Assembly (NCBI GenBank): GCA_934565855.1
Contig: CAKTIO010000006.1
Location: forward strand, 1 to 64,000
Length of the DNA stretch: 64,000 nt
Origin: an uncultured Dysosmobacter sp.
GTDB lineage: Bacteria; Bacillota; Clostridia; Oscillospirales; Oscillospiraceae
Direction of reading: 5' to 3'
The position numbers and the translations under genes are program-made. Every line of letters begins with the position of its first letter. The stretch's first letter is position 1. The notes beneath the pieces were generated by a model. It had not been told where the DNA came from and did not search any database. It saw only the letters and a list, made by a program, of their open reading frames with translations. Shown here one piece after another: positions 1-8,763 of the stretch.

Positions 1-43
1 ATACTTGACTGGTGACGGTCCGGAAAGATAGGTAGTGCCAACA
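1..43 (+). rRNA. rrf: 5S ribosomal RNA, 3' end only
   Basis: The first ~43 bases match the 3' third of a clostridial 5S rRNA: the ACTTGACTGGTGACGGTC stretch, then GGAAAGATAGGTAGTGCC, the usual GAAAGTAGG-xx-TGCC closing end. The 5' part lies outside the window. A rho-independent terminator follows directly, as at the end of an rRNA operon. The exact 3' end is uncertain by a few bases. Confidence 0.8.
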
Positions 44-46
44 TGA

Positions 47-76
47 AGCGACTTGCTTACGCAGGTCGCTTTTTTA
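47..76 (+). terminator. Rho-independent terminator of the rRNA operon
   Basis: A ten-base-pair stem (AGCGACTTGC against GCAGGTCGCT, one G-U pair) with a TTAC loop is followed by a run of T. It ends the 5S transcript. Confidence 0.85.
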
Positions 77-136
77 TTGCCCAGAATGGACAAAGCAGAA
101 ATGTCAGAGACTTCATCTGCCGCCTGTAAATACCTC

Positions 137-165
137 TTGCAGAATACGCTTTCATCAAGTATAAT
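137..165 (+). promoter_or_regulatory. Sigma-A type promoter for the foldase gene
   Basis: TTGCAG (137-142) and TATAAT (160-165) are separated by 17 bases. The predicted start of transcription, near 172, leaves a leader of about 65 bases before the gene at 238. Confidence 0.65.
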
Positions 166-237
166 ATACAAATGTGTTTTGCGGCATTTTGCCTTTATAT
201 ACACCATTTTCGTTAATTTTTGAGAGGACTGAAACAA

Positions 238-1806
238 ATGAGCGCATCAAACGAGAAAAACACCCATCAGGGAGATCTGCTCTCCGGAATGGGCGGACCC
301 CGCACCGCCAGAGAGGCACAGCAGAGAAAGGAAGAACGCCGGAGCAATATCATGTATGCTACCATCGCGGTTTTGTTTGTGCTGGTTGCCATTGTGACCC
401 TGACCTGGAAGTCTGGTATTGTGCAGCGGAAAGCCACTGCTGTCAGCATCAACGGAGAAAACTACAGTGCAGCCCAGGTGCAGTATTATTACACCAACGT
501 GTATCAGAGCTTTATGAACAGCTATTCCAGCTATGCTTCCATGCTGGGACTGGATACTTCCAAGGACCTGCGGGAGCAGGAGTGTGGAATGTCTGAAAGC
601 GGTCAGAGCTGGTTTGACTATTTCCTGGACCAGGCAATCACGCAGATGACCTCCGTTCGCGCCCTGTGTGATGCAGCGGATGCAGATGGCTATGCCTGGA
701 ATGATGATATGCAGAAGAGTCTGGACGATAATATGAAGACACTGGACTCCAATGTGGAGACCTACAACAGCACCTATGGGGCTTCTCTTACCACTGCCGG
801 CTATCTGAAGACTATTTTCGGAAGCAACATGACCAAGGGCATTTACGAGCAGGAGCTGAAGAAAGGAATCCTTGCCAGCAGCTATTCCCAGAACCATATT
901 GATGGTTTGACCTACACCGAGGACGAACTGGAGAGCGCTTACGCAGAAGATCCCAACTCCTATGACCGCGTGGATTATGAGAGCATCCGAATCAACGGAA
1001 AGGCACAGTCCACGAAGGATGACGATGGAAACACGGTAGATCCCACGGATGAAGAGACCGCAGCCGCACTGGAAGCCGCCAAGAAGTTGGCGGATTCCTT
1101 CTATGCGTCTTACCAGTCCGGCAGCAGCCTGTCTGATTTGGCGGACACGGATGACACCGCAACTTACACAGACGGAGAAGCTGGTTCCTATTCTGATACC
1201 GTTTTGATGAATTGGCTGTTTGATTCCTCCCGCAAGGCTGGCGATTCCGCTCTGCTGACGGATGAGGATAATTCCGCTTACTACATTGCAGTGTTTGGCA
1301 GCCGTTACCGTTATGATTACAACACGGTGGATGTCCGCCACATTCTGATTCAGCCAGAGGCAGGTACGCTTTCCGAGGGCGATGATGGCTATGAGGAGGA
1401 GCAGGCTTCTCTGATGGCAGATGCCAAGAAGGTTGCGGATGATCTGCTGGATCAGTGGAAGAACGGTGCTGCAACGGAGGATTCCTTTGCGGAACTGGCA
1501 AACGAGAATTCCAGCGATACCGGTTCCAATACCAAGGGCGGTCTGTATACGCAGGTTTACCAGGGGGAGATGGTCTCCAGCTTTAACGACTGGTGCTTTG
1601 ACCCGTCCCGCCAGCCCGGCGACACTGGTGTGATCGAGACCACCTATGGCTATCATGTGATGTACTTTGTGGGAACGGATATTCCCTACTGGCAAGTGCA
1701 GGTAACCAACACTCTGCAAAACAATGACTACACCACCTGGTACACTGGTCTGACGGAAAGCTACACCGCAGAGCAGCATAGCTTTGGAGTGAAGTTTGTT
1801 GGTTAA
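238..1806 (+). CDS. Membrane-anchored parvulin-type peptidyl-prolyl isomerase (PrsA/SurA-like foldase)
   Basis: This 522-residue protein probably folds secreted proteins outside the membrane. An N-terminal cytoplasmic tail rich in charged residues is followed by one membrane segment (about 39-57), a long helical chaperone-like region, and a parvulin rotamase domain (about 362-490) with the typical VRHILI motif and the GG-Y...F-D...PG-T-vi-T-YGYHVMYF ending. There is no lipobox, unlike Bacillus PrsA, so it is held by a transmembrane helix. The ATG at 238 is preferred over the upstream TTG at 220 because GAGAGG lies 10 bases before it. It is a single-gene unit with its own promoter and terminator. 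The substrates are unknown. Confidence 0.88.
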   Translation: MSASNEKNTHQGDLLSGMGGPRTAREAQQRKEERRSNIMYATIAVLFVLVAIVTLTWKSGIVQRKATAVSINGENYSAAQVQYYYTNVYQSFMNSYSSYASMLGLDTSKDLREQECGMSESGQSWFDYFLDQAITQMTSVRALCDAADADGYAWNDDMQKSLDDNMKTLDSNVETYNSTYGASLTTAGYLKTIFGSNMTKGIYEQELKKGILASSYSQNHIDGLTYTEDELESAYAEDPNSYDRVDYESIRINGKAQSTKDDDGNTVDPTDEETAAALEAAKKLADSFYASYQSGSSLSDLADTDDTATYTDGEAGSYSDTVLMNWLFDSSRKAGDSALLTDEDNSAYYIAVFGSRYRYDYNTVDVRHILIQPEAGTLSEGDDGYEEEQASLMADAKKVADDLLDQWKNGAATEDSFAELANENSSDTGSNTKGGLYTQVYQGEMVSSFNDWCFDPSRQPGDTGVIETTYGYHVMYFVGTDIPYWQVQVTNTLQNNDYTTWYTGLTESYTAEQHSFGVKFVG

Positions 1807-1816
1807 ATGACAACGA

Positions 1817-1858
1817 AAGAGAGCGGTACAGCGATCGCTGTACCGCTCTCTTATTATT
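1817..1858. terminator. Perfect 16-bp stem, bidirectional terminator
   Basis: AAGAGAGCGGTACAGC, loop GATC, then the exact complement (1817-1852), with TTATTATT on the plus side. It sits between two convergent genes and can serve both. Confidence 0.75.
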
Positions 1859-1875
1859 GGTGTAAGAGGATTTTC

Positions 1876-3249
1876 TCAGGTATTTTTATGCTCTTGGAAC
1901 CAGCTGCGGACATAGGTATTGATCTCCTGCTCACCATTGTCCGGCGATACATAAAAGATGGTTCCATTTAATACAACATGGCGACCGGCTGCATAGCAGG
2001 CAAAAGCATGACTACGGCTTTTATCATAAATCCAGAACCAATCAGTCATTCCTTCGGCTCCCCACGGGTCTGTATAGAGAGGTTGTGGCATTTGCGTTTT
2101 GATCCAACTGAAATTCTCTGTCAAGCCTGTAAACAATTCCCGCAGGGCTTCGGCGTCTGATGCCATGTATACATTTGTTGTGGGAATGACATCATTGACT
2201 GCATGGTTGTCTGTCCATTCGATGGTGACTGTGCCAGGCTCTGCCGTGAGCTTATTGAATTCTTCCGCTGCCAGCATGTTTCCGCTGTGGGGACTGGTGG
2301 AGTAGATGGAACTGAAATCGAACAGACGGTCTGCGGAGATCGTGTCATCGCCTTCCAGAGAGCGGATCGCCTGTAGGCAAACCTCCGTGGGCTCTAACGC
2401 CCAGGTGCTTTCTCCGCTGTCCGCTTGTTTTTGAAGCGCCTGGTAATATTCATCCGCCGTGAAATCAGTTTTGGGGAAATAATATATGTGGTCAGAGTTT
2501 TCGGGAAATTCCACGTTGTCATAGATTTGTTCCACGCACCAGATCCCGCCGTCTCCCTGCGTGACCGGCTGAGCCAGGATCAATTCCCAACTGGTCCGGT
2601 CTTCCTCTGGGGTGGAATCCGTATACGATTTGTAATATACATTCATATGATTACCATCGTAGCGGTACGGCTGATCGAAAAATTCCTCGCGGGGATCGTA
2701 TGAACGCATTCCGGGGAAGGATAAAATGGTTTCAGAGAGCCAGTCGGTCAAATCATCATAGACGGCATTGTAATCTGCTTCATTTTCAAGAGAGTAGCGA
2801 ACGTCGGTTGGAAAGAAGAAACCATAATAATAAGTATCATCCCGGGCAAAGCAGCGGGTGCAGTACTCATTCTGAACGAATTGAATGTGTTGCTCCAGTT
2901 CCGCCTGTGTCCATTGAAACACGGAACACAGCCAGCCGCCCCAGTTGTTTCCGTAATCCGGCGTGTAAGAGGCAAAGAAGAGCAGATGATCTCTGAGTTG
3001 GTCATCGACCTGTTTTTGAATGCTCTCTGGAAATGGCTGGTCTACAGGCGTCAGAGTAACCTTCTCTGAGAAACGCTCCGGAAGGCGGTTCAGCACCTGC
3101 TGAAGGGATTCCTGCGATAGGGCTTCCTGCTGTGCGGACTGGCTTCCTGTAGATTGCTGCGGCGGTGTGGAACCAGCGGCGCAGCCAGCTGTCAACAGTG
3201 CTGCAAACAGGCAGGCGCCTGCGGTTTGCAGCATTTTCGGCATAGACAT
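1876..3249 (-). CDS. Predicted lipoprotein of unknown function
   Basis: A 457-residue exported protein. The N-terminus is a lipoprotein signal peptide with lipobox LTAGC (Cys23), followed by a Ser/Gln-rich linker. The rest is acidic, with many Trp and Tyr and no motif I recognise. The start at 3249 is supported by GGAGGAAC a few bases upstream; a second ATG two codons later is also possible. A TATAAT box on the minus strand at 3339-3344 could be its own -10, but I see no good -35. The structured RNA and its terminator lie further upstream on the same strand, so it may instead be reached by readthrough. I cannot assign a function. Confidence 0.75.
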   Translation of the reverse strand: MSMPKMLQTAGACLFAALLTAGCAAGSTPPQQSTGSQSAQQEALSQESLQQVLNRLPERFSEKVTLTPVDQPFPESIQKQVDDQLRDHLLFFASYTPDYGNNWGGWLCSVFQWTQAELEQHIQFVQNEYCTRCFARDDTYYYGFFFPTDVRYSLENEADYNAVYDDLTDWLSETILSFPGMRSYDPREEFFDQPYRYDGNHMNVYYKSYTDSTPEEDRTSWELILAQPVTQGDGGIWCVEQIYDNVEFPENSDHIYYFPKTDFTADEYYQALQKQADSGESTWALEPTEVCLQAIRSLEGDDTISADRLFDFSSIYSTSPHSGNMLAAEEFNKLTAEPGTVTIEWTDNHAVNDVIPTTNVYMASDAEALRELFTGLTENFSWIKTQMPQPLYTDPWGAEGMTDWFWIYDKSRSHAFACYAAGRHVVLNGTIFYVSPDNGEQEINTYVRSWFQEHKNT

Positions 3250-3366
3250 GTTTGTTCCTCCAAAATTTTTTCGTGATAAAAGTGCTGCTAAATCAATAGA
3301 CGGTTCAGAGCGGAATTTTGTTTCCGTTTTTTACAAATATTATAAAAACCAAAGAATATGAAAGAA

Positions 3367-3394
3367 GGAGCAGACGGACATGCCATCTGCTCCC
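3367..3394 (-). terminator. Hairpin terminator downstream of the structured RNA
   Basis: GGAGCAGA (3367-3374) pairs with TCTGCTCC (3386-3393). The minus-strand tail is TTCTTTC, a modest T-run, which fits the end of the minus-strand RNA upstream. The plus-strand side also has a T-rich tail but no plus-strand gene precedes it. Confidence 0.55.
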
Positions 3395-3404
3395 ATTTCT
3401 TTTA

Positions 3405-3570
3405 TTTGAGACCCCACCCAGCCGTGTAGACCCGTTATAACCTGCACCTTTACGGACAGGTGGGTCGCCTACAGTCTGTTTCCTCGCTTCCAACTTCCAG
3501 CCGCAGACAGCAGCCGGGAGGCCTGCGATCCGCAGATTGATCCGGCATCCCGAATAACGAAATGTGGGTT
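3405..3570 (-). ncRNA. Structured non-coding RNA candidate, family not assigned
   Basis: This part of a 406-base gap has no plausible ORF on either strand but can fold extensively as a minus-strand transcript. CGUUAU near the 5' end pairs with AUAACG near the 3' end. Inside are GCCGG/CCGGC enclosing the hairpin CUGCG-GAU-CGCAG, then GUCUG/CAGAC, then CACCU/AGGUG. The ends ACCCAC and GUGGGGU can also pair. A terminator hairpin follows 10-40 bases downstream. A TATGAT box (complement at 3614-3619) could be the -10 element. The ~170-nt length would suit 6S RNA, but the branched fold is not the usual rod with a central bubble, so I leave it unnamed. Confidence 0.45.
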
Positions 3571-3655
3571 AAAAAAAGATCTATCACGCACCGCGCAGGG
3601 TCATCATTAACGTATCATATTTTTGCCATGAAAGCAATCGAATATGAAAAAATTT

Positions 3656-3955
3656 TCAGGTACTTTCTTCCGGACCTTCCTCTTCGTCGAACAGCAGCTC
3701 CATAAAAGCGTCGTACGCGGCGTTCAGCTCCTCCTCGGTATCACAGGTGGAGAGAAGCTCTTCACCGTTCTCCTGAATGACCTTCATGATGATGAGACCA
3801 TCATCTGGGTCCTCTTCCTCGCCCTCGGCTTCCGTCGGAAAAAAGGCGCGGTATTCTACGCCGCCCAGCTCCAGAGAAGCGACATATTCCAAGGTCAGCT
3901 CCTCACCGTCCTCTGAGGTGACGCTGATAAAAGTGGGACCAAATTCTTCACCCAA
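3656..3955 (-). CDS. DUF1292 family small acidic protein
   Basis: A 99-residue, very acidic protein with the DUF1292 pattern: an N-terminal beta-rich block (TSEDGEELTLEYVASLE, then EYRAFF), the acidic segment EGEEEDPDDGLIIMKV, and a C-terminal helix rich in Glu. The family is widespread in Firmicutes and often lies near alaS/yrrK; no function is established. The start is TTG at 3955, chosen because AAGGGGG lies just upstream and the frame is stopped further 5'. It stands alone here, between the structured RNA and the penicillin-binding protein. Confidence 0.85.
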   Translation of the reverse strand: MGEEFGPTFISVTSEDGEELTLEYVASLELGGVEYRAFFPTEAEGEEEDPDDGLIIMKVIQENGEELLSTCDTEEELNAAYDAFMELLFDEEEGPEEST

Positions 3956-4146
3956 AGGGAAATCCCCCTTTCTTACTGATGTAGGGGTATTTTATCCGGA
4001 ATTTACAGAAAAAGCAAGGGGCGCGTTCCATGAAAAAACGCGGAATACTTTTACAGGAACGGCAAAACACCGTAGTTTCAACAGAAAAATGAAAGAACCG
4101 GAAACTTTTTTGGTAAAATCATCACATTTTAGAAGTTGACAGCCCA

Positions 4147-4155
4147 TGTTACAAT
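4147..4155 (+). promoter_or_regulatory. Extended -10 promoter element for the penicillin-binding protein
   Basis: TGTTACAAT is an extended -10 (TG-n-TACAAT). A TTGACA at 4136-4141 is too close to be its -35. The predicted leader is about 75 bases. Confidence 0.4.
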
Positions 4156-4235
4156 AAAAATTATTATGGATTTATATTGACTTTGATCCGTATGTACTAT
4201 TTTAAGCGTAAAGCTGGAAAGGGAGGCGCTCTGTT

Positions 4236-6824
4236 ATGGAACACGGAAAGCACGAACAGCGCGTGGAACGGACTCCACGGCGTAAACGGCATCAGAGCAC
4301 CAGAAGACCTGGCGGCAGAGGGATCGCGTTTGTATTGGGAACCATTCTTCTGATCGGCGTGGTGACCGGCATCATGATGGCAGGTCTTTTTATGATGTAT
4401 GTAAAGACAACACTGGCGCCCAATCTGGATGTGGAAGCACAGGACTTTATCATGAACCAGTCTTCCATCATCTACTATCAGGATAAGGCGTCGGGCGAAT
4501 GGAAGGAGCTGCAGACCCTGCACACGCAGGAGGATCGGGTACTGGTGACCTTTGACCAGATCCCGGACGCCATGTGGCAGGCGGCGATATCCATTGAGGA
4601 TGAACGCTTTATGACCCACCACGGCGTGGACTGGAAGCGGACCATCGGCGCGGCGGGAAACATGTTCCTTCACGCCAAGAACACCTACGGCGGTTCCACC
4701 ATCACCCAGCAGCTGTTGAAAAACCTGACGGGAGATGACGAGGGCACCATCAAGCGGAAGGTGACGGAGATCTTCCGGGCGCTGGAGTTTGAGAAGAAGT
4801 ACAGCAAGGAGGAAATTCTGGAGCTGTACCTGAACAGAATTTATCTGGGCAACGGAAAGTACGGTGTGCAGACGGCGGCGCAGTATTATTTCGGCAAAAA
4901 TGTGGAGGACCTGACGGTGGCGGAGTGTGCCTGTATCATCGGCATCACCAACAATCCGTCCATGTATGCCCCCATGCGGACGGACAGCCAGAACCACCAC
5001 ATTCTGCGGGACGCGCAGCATGTGGAAAACAACAAGAACCGGCAGGAGCTGATCCTGGATAAGATGGAGCAGCTGGGCTATCTGACGGAGGAGGAGTGCC
5101 AGCAGGCAAAGCAGGAGAAGCTGCAATTTGCAGAGACCACCGTGGAAGATTCCTCTCAGGACGACGAAGAGGGCAGCGCCGGTGTGCAGTCCTATTTTGT
5201 GGACCAGGTGCGCCGGGATGTGGTCAACGACCTGGCGGAGCAGTTGGGTGTTTCCACCAAGCTGGCAGAGCAGAAGATCCTCTACGGCGGCTATAAGATC
5301 TACACGACGCTGGACCCGGATATTCAGGCGATCTGCGAGGATGTCTATGAAAACGACTATCTGCATGTGACATCGGCAATGGGACAGCCGCTTCGCTCCG
5401 CCATCACCATTGTGGACGTGACCAACGGAAACGTTGTGGCAATGGTGGGCGACATGGGTAAGAAAAAGGGCGACATGGTGTGGAACTACGCAACGGACCT
5501 GCGGCAGTGCGGTTCCTCCATCAAGCCGTTGAGCGTTTATGCCCCGGCACTGGATGCCAACGTCATTACGATGGCGTCTACCTTTGATAACTACCCGGTC
5601 CGGCTGCTGAACGGAAAGCCCTGGCCAAAGAACTCTCCCAGCGGCTACACCGGCTGGACGACGCTGTCCACCGGCGTGGCGCGGTCCATCAACACGGTGG
5701 CAGTGCAGGTGGTGGAAAAGCTGGGACTGAACAGCTCCTTCCAGTTTATGACGGAGAACCTGGGCTTTACCACTCTGGTTTCCAGAGAGGAGAATCCGGC
5801 GAACAACGACCAGCAGAGCGGCGCTCTGGGGCTGGGCGGTCTCTATAAGGGCGTGACGACTGAGGAGATGGCGGCAGGCTACGCAGCCTTTGCCAACGAT
5901 GGCATTTACAATTCTCCCCGGCTGTATACCAGAGTGACGGACGCCAATGACAATGTGATCTTGGAGAACGAGACGGAGACCCGGGTCGCCATGAAGGAGA
6001 CCACGGCGTATTTCATGAACACCCTGCTGCAGGGCGTGGTGAACGGCGGCACAGGTTCTTCCGCAAGGTTCAGCGGCATGGCGATCGGCGGCAAGACCGG
6101 TACGACCAGCGACAACTATGACCGTTACTTTGTGGGCTATACGCCGTATTACTCCGCGGCAGTCTGGTGCGGCTACAAGAGTAATGAGAAGGTGGTCTAC
6201 TCCGGAAACCCCTCTATTACCATGTGGAAAAAGGTCATGAGCCGGATCCATGCCAATCTGGAGAACAAGTCCTTCAGCAAGCCCAGCAGCGGTTTGACAA
6301 CGGTCAGTGTCTGTATGGACAGCGGTCTGCTGGCAACGGATGCCTGCGCGATGGACCTGCGGGGAAGCCGTATCCATCAGGTGGAGATCGCAGCCGGAAC
6401 GGCGCCCACGGAAAGCTGCACCATGCACGTTGTGCGGGATTACTGCACGGAAGGCGGCGGCCTGGCAGGCGAGTTCTGCCCGGAGAGCAGCGTGGTGCAG
6501 AAGTCCTTCCTGGATTACACCCGGACCGATTACGGTGAGGGGATCGTGGCGGATGACAACGGATATCTGCTGGGTACGCTGGAAGCCCGCCTGGAAGCGG
6601 ATGGATGCCCGGCGCACACCACGGCGGCGGAGGAGCCTGCGGAGGATCCGACGCCGGAGGAACCCGGCAGCGGAGACGGAGATCACAGCGGCGGCAATAC
6701 CGGGGGAGAGTCCGGCGGGAATACCGGAGGCGGCGATCCTCAGCCCACGGAACCGTCCGGCGGCAGTCCGGAAGAACCCGGCGGAGACACCTGGTGGGAG
6801 AACCTCTGGGGAGGAACGGACTGA
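4236..6824 (+). CDS. Class A penicillin-binding protein (bifunctional transglycosylase/transpeptidase)
   Basis: An 862-residue PBP1a-type enzyme that polymerises and cross-links peptidoglycan at the outer face of the membrane. A basic cytoplasmic tail and a membrane helix (about 30-55) lead into a GT51 domain with EDERF (catalytic Glu121), GGSTITQQLLKN and the KRKVTEIFRALEFEKKYSKEEILELYLN signature. The transpeptidase domain shows SSIK (Ser427, Lys430), SIN (Ser484) and KTGTT (Lys620). The C-terminal ~75 residues are a low-complexity tail of Gly, Ser, Pro and Glu, probably in the wall. The start is supported by GGGAGG. It is a single-gene unit with terminator. Confidence 0.95.
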   Translation: MEHGKHEQRVERTPRRKRHQSTRRPGGRGIAFVLGTILLIGVVTGIMMAGLFMMYVKTTLAPNLDVEAQDFIMNQSSIIYYQDKASGEWKELQTLHTQEDRVLVTFDQIPDAMWQAAISIEDERFMTHHGVDWKRTIGAAGNMFLHAKNTYGGSTITQQLLKNLTGDDEGTIKRKVTEIFRALEFEKKYSKEEILELYLNRIYLGNGKYGVQTAAQYYFGKNVEDLTVAECACIIGITNNPSMYAPMRTDSQNHHILRDAQHVENNKNRQELILDKMEQLGYLTEEECQQAKQEKLQFAETTVEDSSQDDEEGSAGVQSYFVDQVRRDVVNDLAEQLGVSTKLAEQKILYGGYKIYTTLDPDIQAICEDVYENDYLHVTSAMGQPLRSAITIVDVTNGNVVAMVGDMGKKKGDMVWNYATDLRQCGSSIKPLSVYAPALDANVITMASTFDNYPVRLLNGKPWPKNSPSGYTGWTTLSTGVARSINTVAVQVVEKLGLNSSFQFMTENLGFTTLVSREENPANNDQQSGALGLGGLYKGVTTEEMAAGYAAFANDGIYNSPRLYTRVTDANDNVILENETETRVAMKETTAYFMNTLLQGVVNGGTGSSARFSGMAIGGKTGTTSDNYDRYFVGYTPYYSAAVWCGYKSNEKVVYSGNPSITMWKKVMSRIHANLENKSFSKPSSGLTTVSVCMDSGLLATDACAMDLRGSRIHQVEIAAGTAPTESCTMHVVRDYCTEGGGLAGEFCPESSVVQKSFLDYTRTDYGEGIVADDNGYLLGTLEARLEADGCPAHTTAAEEPAEDPTPEEPGSGDGDHSGGNTGGESGGNTGGGDPQPTEPSGGSPEEPGGDTWWENLWGGTD

Positions 6825-6857
6825 TCCGGCTGCCCCATTGCGATGATAGAAAACAAA

Positions 6858-6894
6858 AACAGGGACCCTGTCGGCTGGCAGGGTCCCTGTTTTG
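6858..6894 (+). terminator. Rho-independent terminator after the penicillin-binding protein
   Basis: A 13-bp stem, AACAGGGACCCTG against CAGGGTCCCTGTT, with an 8-base loop and a short T-run. Confidence 0.8.
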
Positions 6895-6990
6895 GCGCTT
6901 TCCGCCGCCTGCGGCAATTTGCCCGCGGAATAAGGACAAAGTGACGAAATATGTTTTGAAAGGCCGGAGAAATTTTTCCCTTTTGTCAGG

Positions 6991-7019
6991 TTGCATTACC
7001 CGGTAAAGTATGATACCAT
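6991..7019 (+). promoter_or_regulatory. Probable promoter of the ACT/hom/lysC operon
   Basis: TTGCAT (6991-6996) and TACCAT (7014-7019) are 17 bases apart, about 42 bases before the first start codon. No T-box, lysine riboswitch or leader peptide is visible in the short leader. Confidence 0.45.
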
Positions 7020-7060
7020 GAACAGCGTGTAGAGACAAATGACCGTACGAGGTGGACTGG

Positions 7061-7501
7061 ATGAGCAAGGAAATAAAGTACTATATCGTAGCGGCGGACG
7101 CCCTGCCTGAAATTTTTATCAAGGTGGCAGAGGCGAAGCGGATGATGCAGACCGGTGAGGTTGCGACCGTGGGCGCAGCGACCCGGCTGGCTGGGATCAG
7201 CCGCAGCGCGTTTTACAAATACAAGGATTCTGTTCAGCCGTTCAACGATATGAAAGCGGAGCATATCATCACATTCTATGGAATGCTGAAGGACAACACC
7301 GGTGTGCTGTCCCGTGTGCTTTCCGTATTTGCCAGCTCCGGCGCCAATATCCTCACCATAAACCAGAGCATTCCCACGAATGGCTGTGCGGCGGTGACGA
7401 TCTCGGCGGAGACATCTGAAATGGCGGAATCCCTGGAAGCGCTGATCGGCGAGGTTTCCGCCGTGGAGGGCGTTGTAAAATTTGAAGTAATGGCAGGCTG
7501 A
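7061..7501 (+). CDS. ACT domain protein, UPF0735/PheB family
   Basis: A 146-residue protein. The N-terminal part (about 1-65) resembles a small helical region with GISRSAFYKYKDSV, which looks like a helix-turn-helix. The C-terminal half is an ACT domain (FYGMLKDNTGVLSRVLSVFASSGANILTINQSIP), a fold that usually binds amino acids. Bacillus PheB is the named relative; its role is not settled. ATG at 7061 is chosen with AGGTGG upstream; a GTG at 7052 overlaps that ribosome site. It is followed 17 bases later by homoserine dehydrogenase, so it may sense a product of the aspartate pathway. Confidence 0.88.
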   Translation: MSKEIKYYIVAADALPEIFIKVAEAKRMMQTGEVATVGAATRLAGISRSAFYKYKDSVQPFNDMKAEHIITFYGMLKDNTGVLSRVLSVFASSGANILTINQSIPTNGCAAVTISAETSEMAESLEALIGEVSAVEGVVKFEVMAG

Positions 7502-7518
7502 GGAAAGGAACAGGCGGC

Positions 7519-8712
7519 ATGATTAAAGTTGCAATTATGGGGTTTGGCACAGTCGGTACCGGCGTGGCGAAGGTCATTGCGGAAAATGCCAAGCAGATTG
7601 AGAGAAAGCTGGGCGAGCCTTTACAGGTCAAGACCATTCTGGTGCGCCATTTCAAGGACGGTCCCTACCGTCAGCTGATGACGGATGATTTTTCCAGGAT
7701 CGAGGAGGATCAGGAGATCCGGGTGGTGGTGGAGACCATCGGCGGAGTGGAAGCCGCCTATGAATACACCCGCCGGGCTTTGGAGGCGGGAAAGCATGTG
7801 GTGACCGCCAACAAGCAGCTGGTGGCAGAGCATGGCTGCGAGCTGCTGGAGCTGGCGCGGAAGAAAAATGTGAACTATCTCTTTGAAGCCAGCGTGGGCG
7901 GCGGCATTCCGGTGCTGCACCCGCTGACGCAGTGTCTGGCGGCGAACCGGATCGAGGAGGTCTACGGCATTCTCAACGGCACCACCAACTACATTCTTAC
8001 CCGCATGGTCCGGGGCGGCATCTTCTTCTCGGATGCCCTGCGGGAGGCGCAGGCAAAGGGGTACGCCGAGGCGGACCCCACGGCGGATGTAGAGGGCATT
8101 GACGCCGGGCGGAAGACCTGTATTCTGGCAGATTTGGCGTTTGGACACCAGGTGGACCCGGAGGAGGTGCCGATGACGGGCATTTCTAAGCTGTCTCTGC
8201 GGGATGTCAAGATCGCGGAGCGGGCAGGCTACCGTATCAAGCTGCTGGGACGGGCAGTCCGGATGCCCGGCGGCGGACGGACAGCGTATGTGGCGCCGCA
8301 CCTGATCCCGGAGGATCATCCCCTGGCAAATGTGGAGGATGTGTTCAACGCGGTGGTGGTCCGGGGCAATGCCACCGGCGAGGTCATGTTTTACGGAAAG
8401 GGCGCGGGAGAGATGCCCACGGCGTCCGCCTGTGTCTCTGATATTATGGAGGCAGTGGAGCAGAGCGCACAGCGCGGCGGCTATGACTGGAGCAGCGAGA
8501 CGGCTGGTTTTGTAGATCCCAATGAGCTGCACACCCGGTTCTACTTCCGCATTGAGGGAAGCCTGACAGACGCCGCAATGGCGTTTGGTCAGGTAGAGGT
8601 TTTGTCTGAAGACGGCGAAACGGCGTTTTTGACGGACCGGATCAGCGGTACCGCGGCAGAGGAGCAGTCGGAAAATCTGAATGTGCTTGCTTGTATGCGG
8701 GTGTTGATGTAA
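7519..8712 (+). CDS. hom: Homoserine dehydrogenase
   Basis: A 397-residue cytosolic enzyme that reduces aspartate-4-semialdehyde to homoserine, the branch point to threonine and methionine. The sequence shows an N-terminal nucleotide-binding motif (GFGTVGTGVAKVI), the SVGGGIPVL and GILNGTTNYILTRM substrate-domain signatures, and GYAEADPTADVEGIDAGRK, which carries the conserved acidic residues and lysine. A short C-terminal ACT-like region (from about 335) suggests feedback control, probably by threonine. It is the second gene of an operon with the PheB-like protein before it and aspartate kinase 51 bases after it. Confidence 0.95.
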   Translation: MIKVAIMGFGTVGTGVAKVIAENAKQIERKLGEPLQVKTILVRHFKDGPYRQLMTDDFSRIEEDQEIRVVVETIGGVEAAYEYTRRALEAGKHVVTANKQLVAEHGCELLELARKKNVNYLFEASVGGGIPVLHPLTQCLAANRIEEVYGILNGTTNYILTRMVRGGIFFSDALREAQAKGYAEADPTADVEGIDAGRKTCILADLAFGHQVDPEEVPMTGISKLSLRDVKIAERAGYRIKLLGRAVRMPGGGRTAYVAPHLIPEDHPLANVEDVFNAVVVRGNATGEVMFYGKGAGEMPTASACVSDIMEAVEQSAQRGGYDWSSETAGFVDPNELHTRFYFRIEGSLTDAAMAFGQVEVLSEDGETAFLTDRISGTAAEEQSENLNVLACMRVLM

Positions 8713-8763
8713 AATCCAAAGGCAGATATGCTTTCAATTTCATAGAATAAAGAAGGAAACAAG

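Noticed and set aside
247-1779. Long minus-strand ORF of 510 residues opposite the foldase
   Set aside because: It is a shadow in a GC-rich gene: no ribosome site, odd composition rich in His, Gly and Ile, and the plus-strand frame has clear parvulin motifs.
3405-3570. Naming the structured RNA 6S, RNase P or SRP RNA
   Set aside because: RNase P core sequences and the SRP domain IV loop are absent, and the branched fold does not match 6S well enough to name it.
4197-6917. Minus-strand ORF of 906 residues opposite the penicillin-binding protein
   Set aside because: Same reason; rich in Arg, His and Pro, no family traits, and the plus strand has full catalytic motifs.
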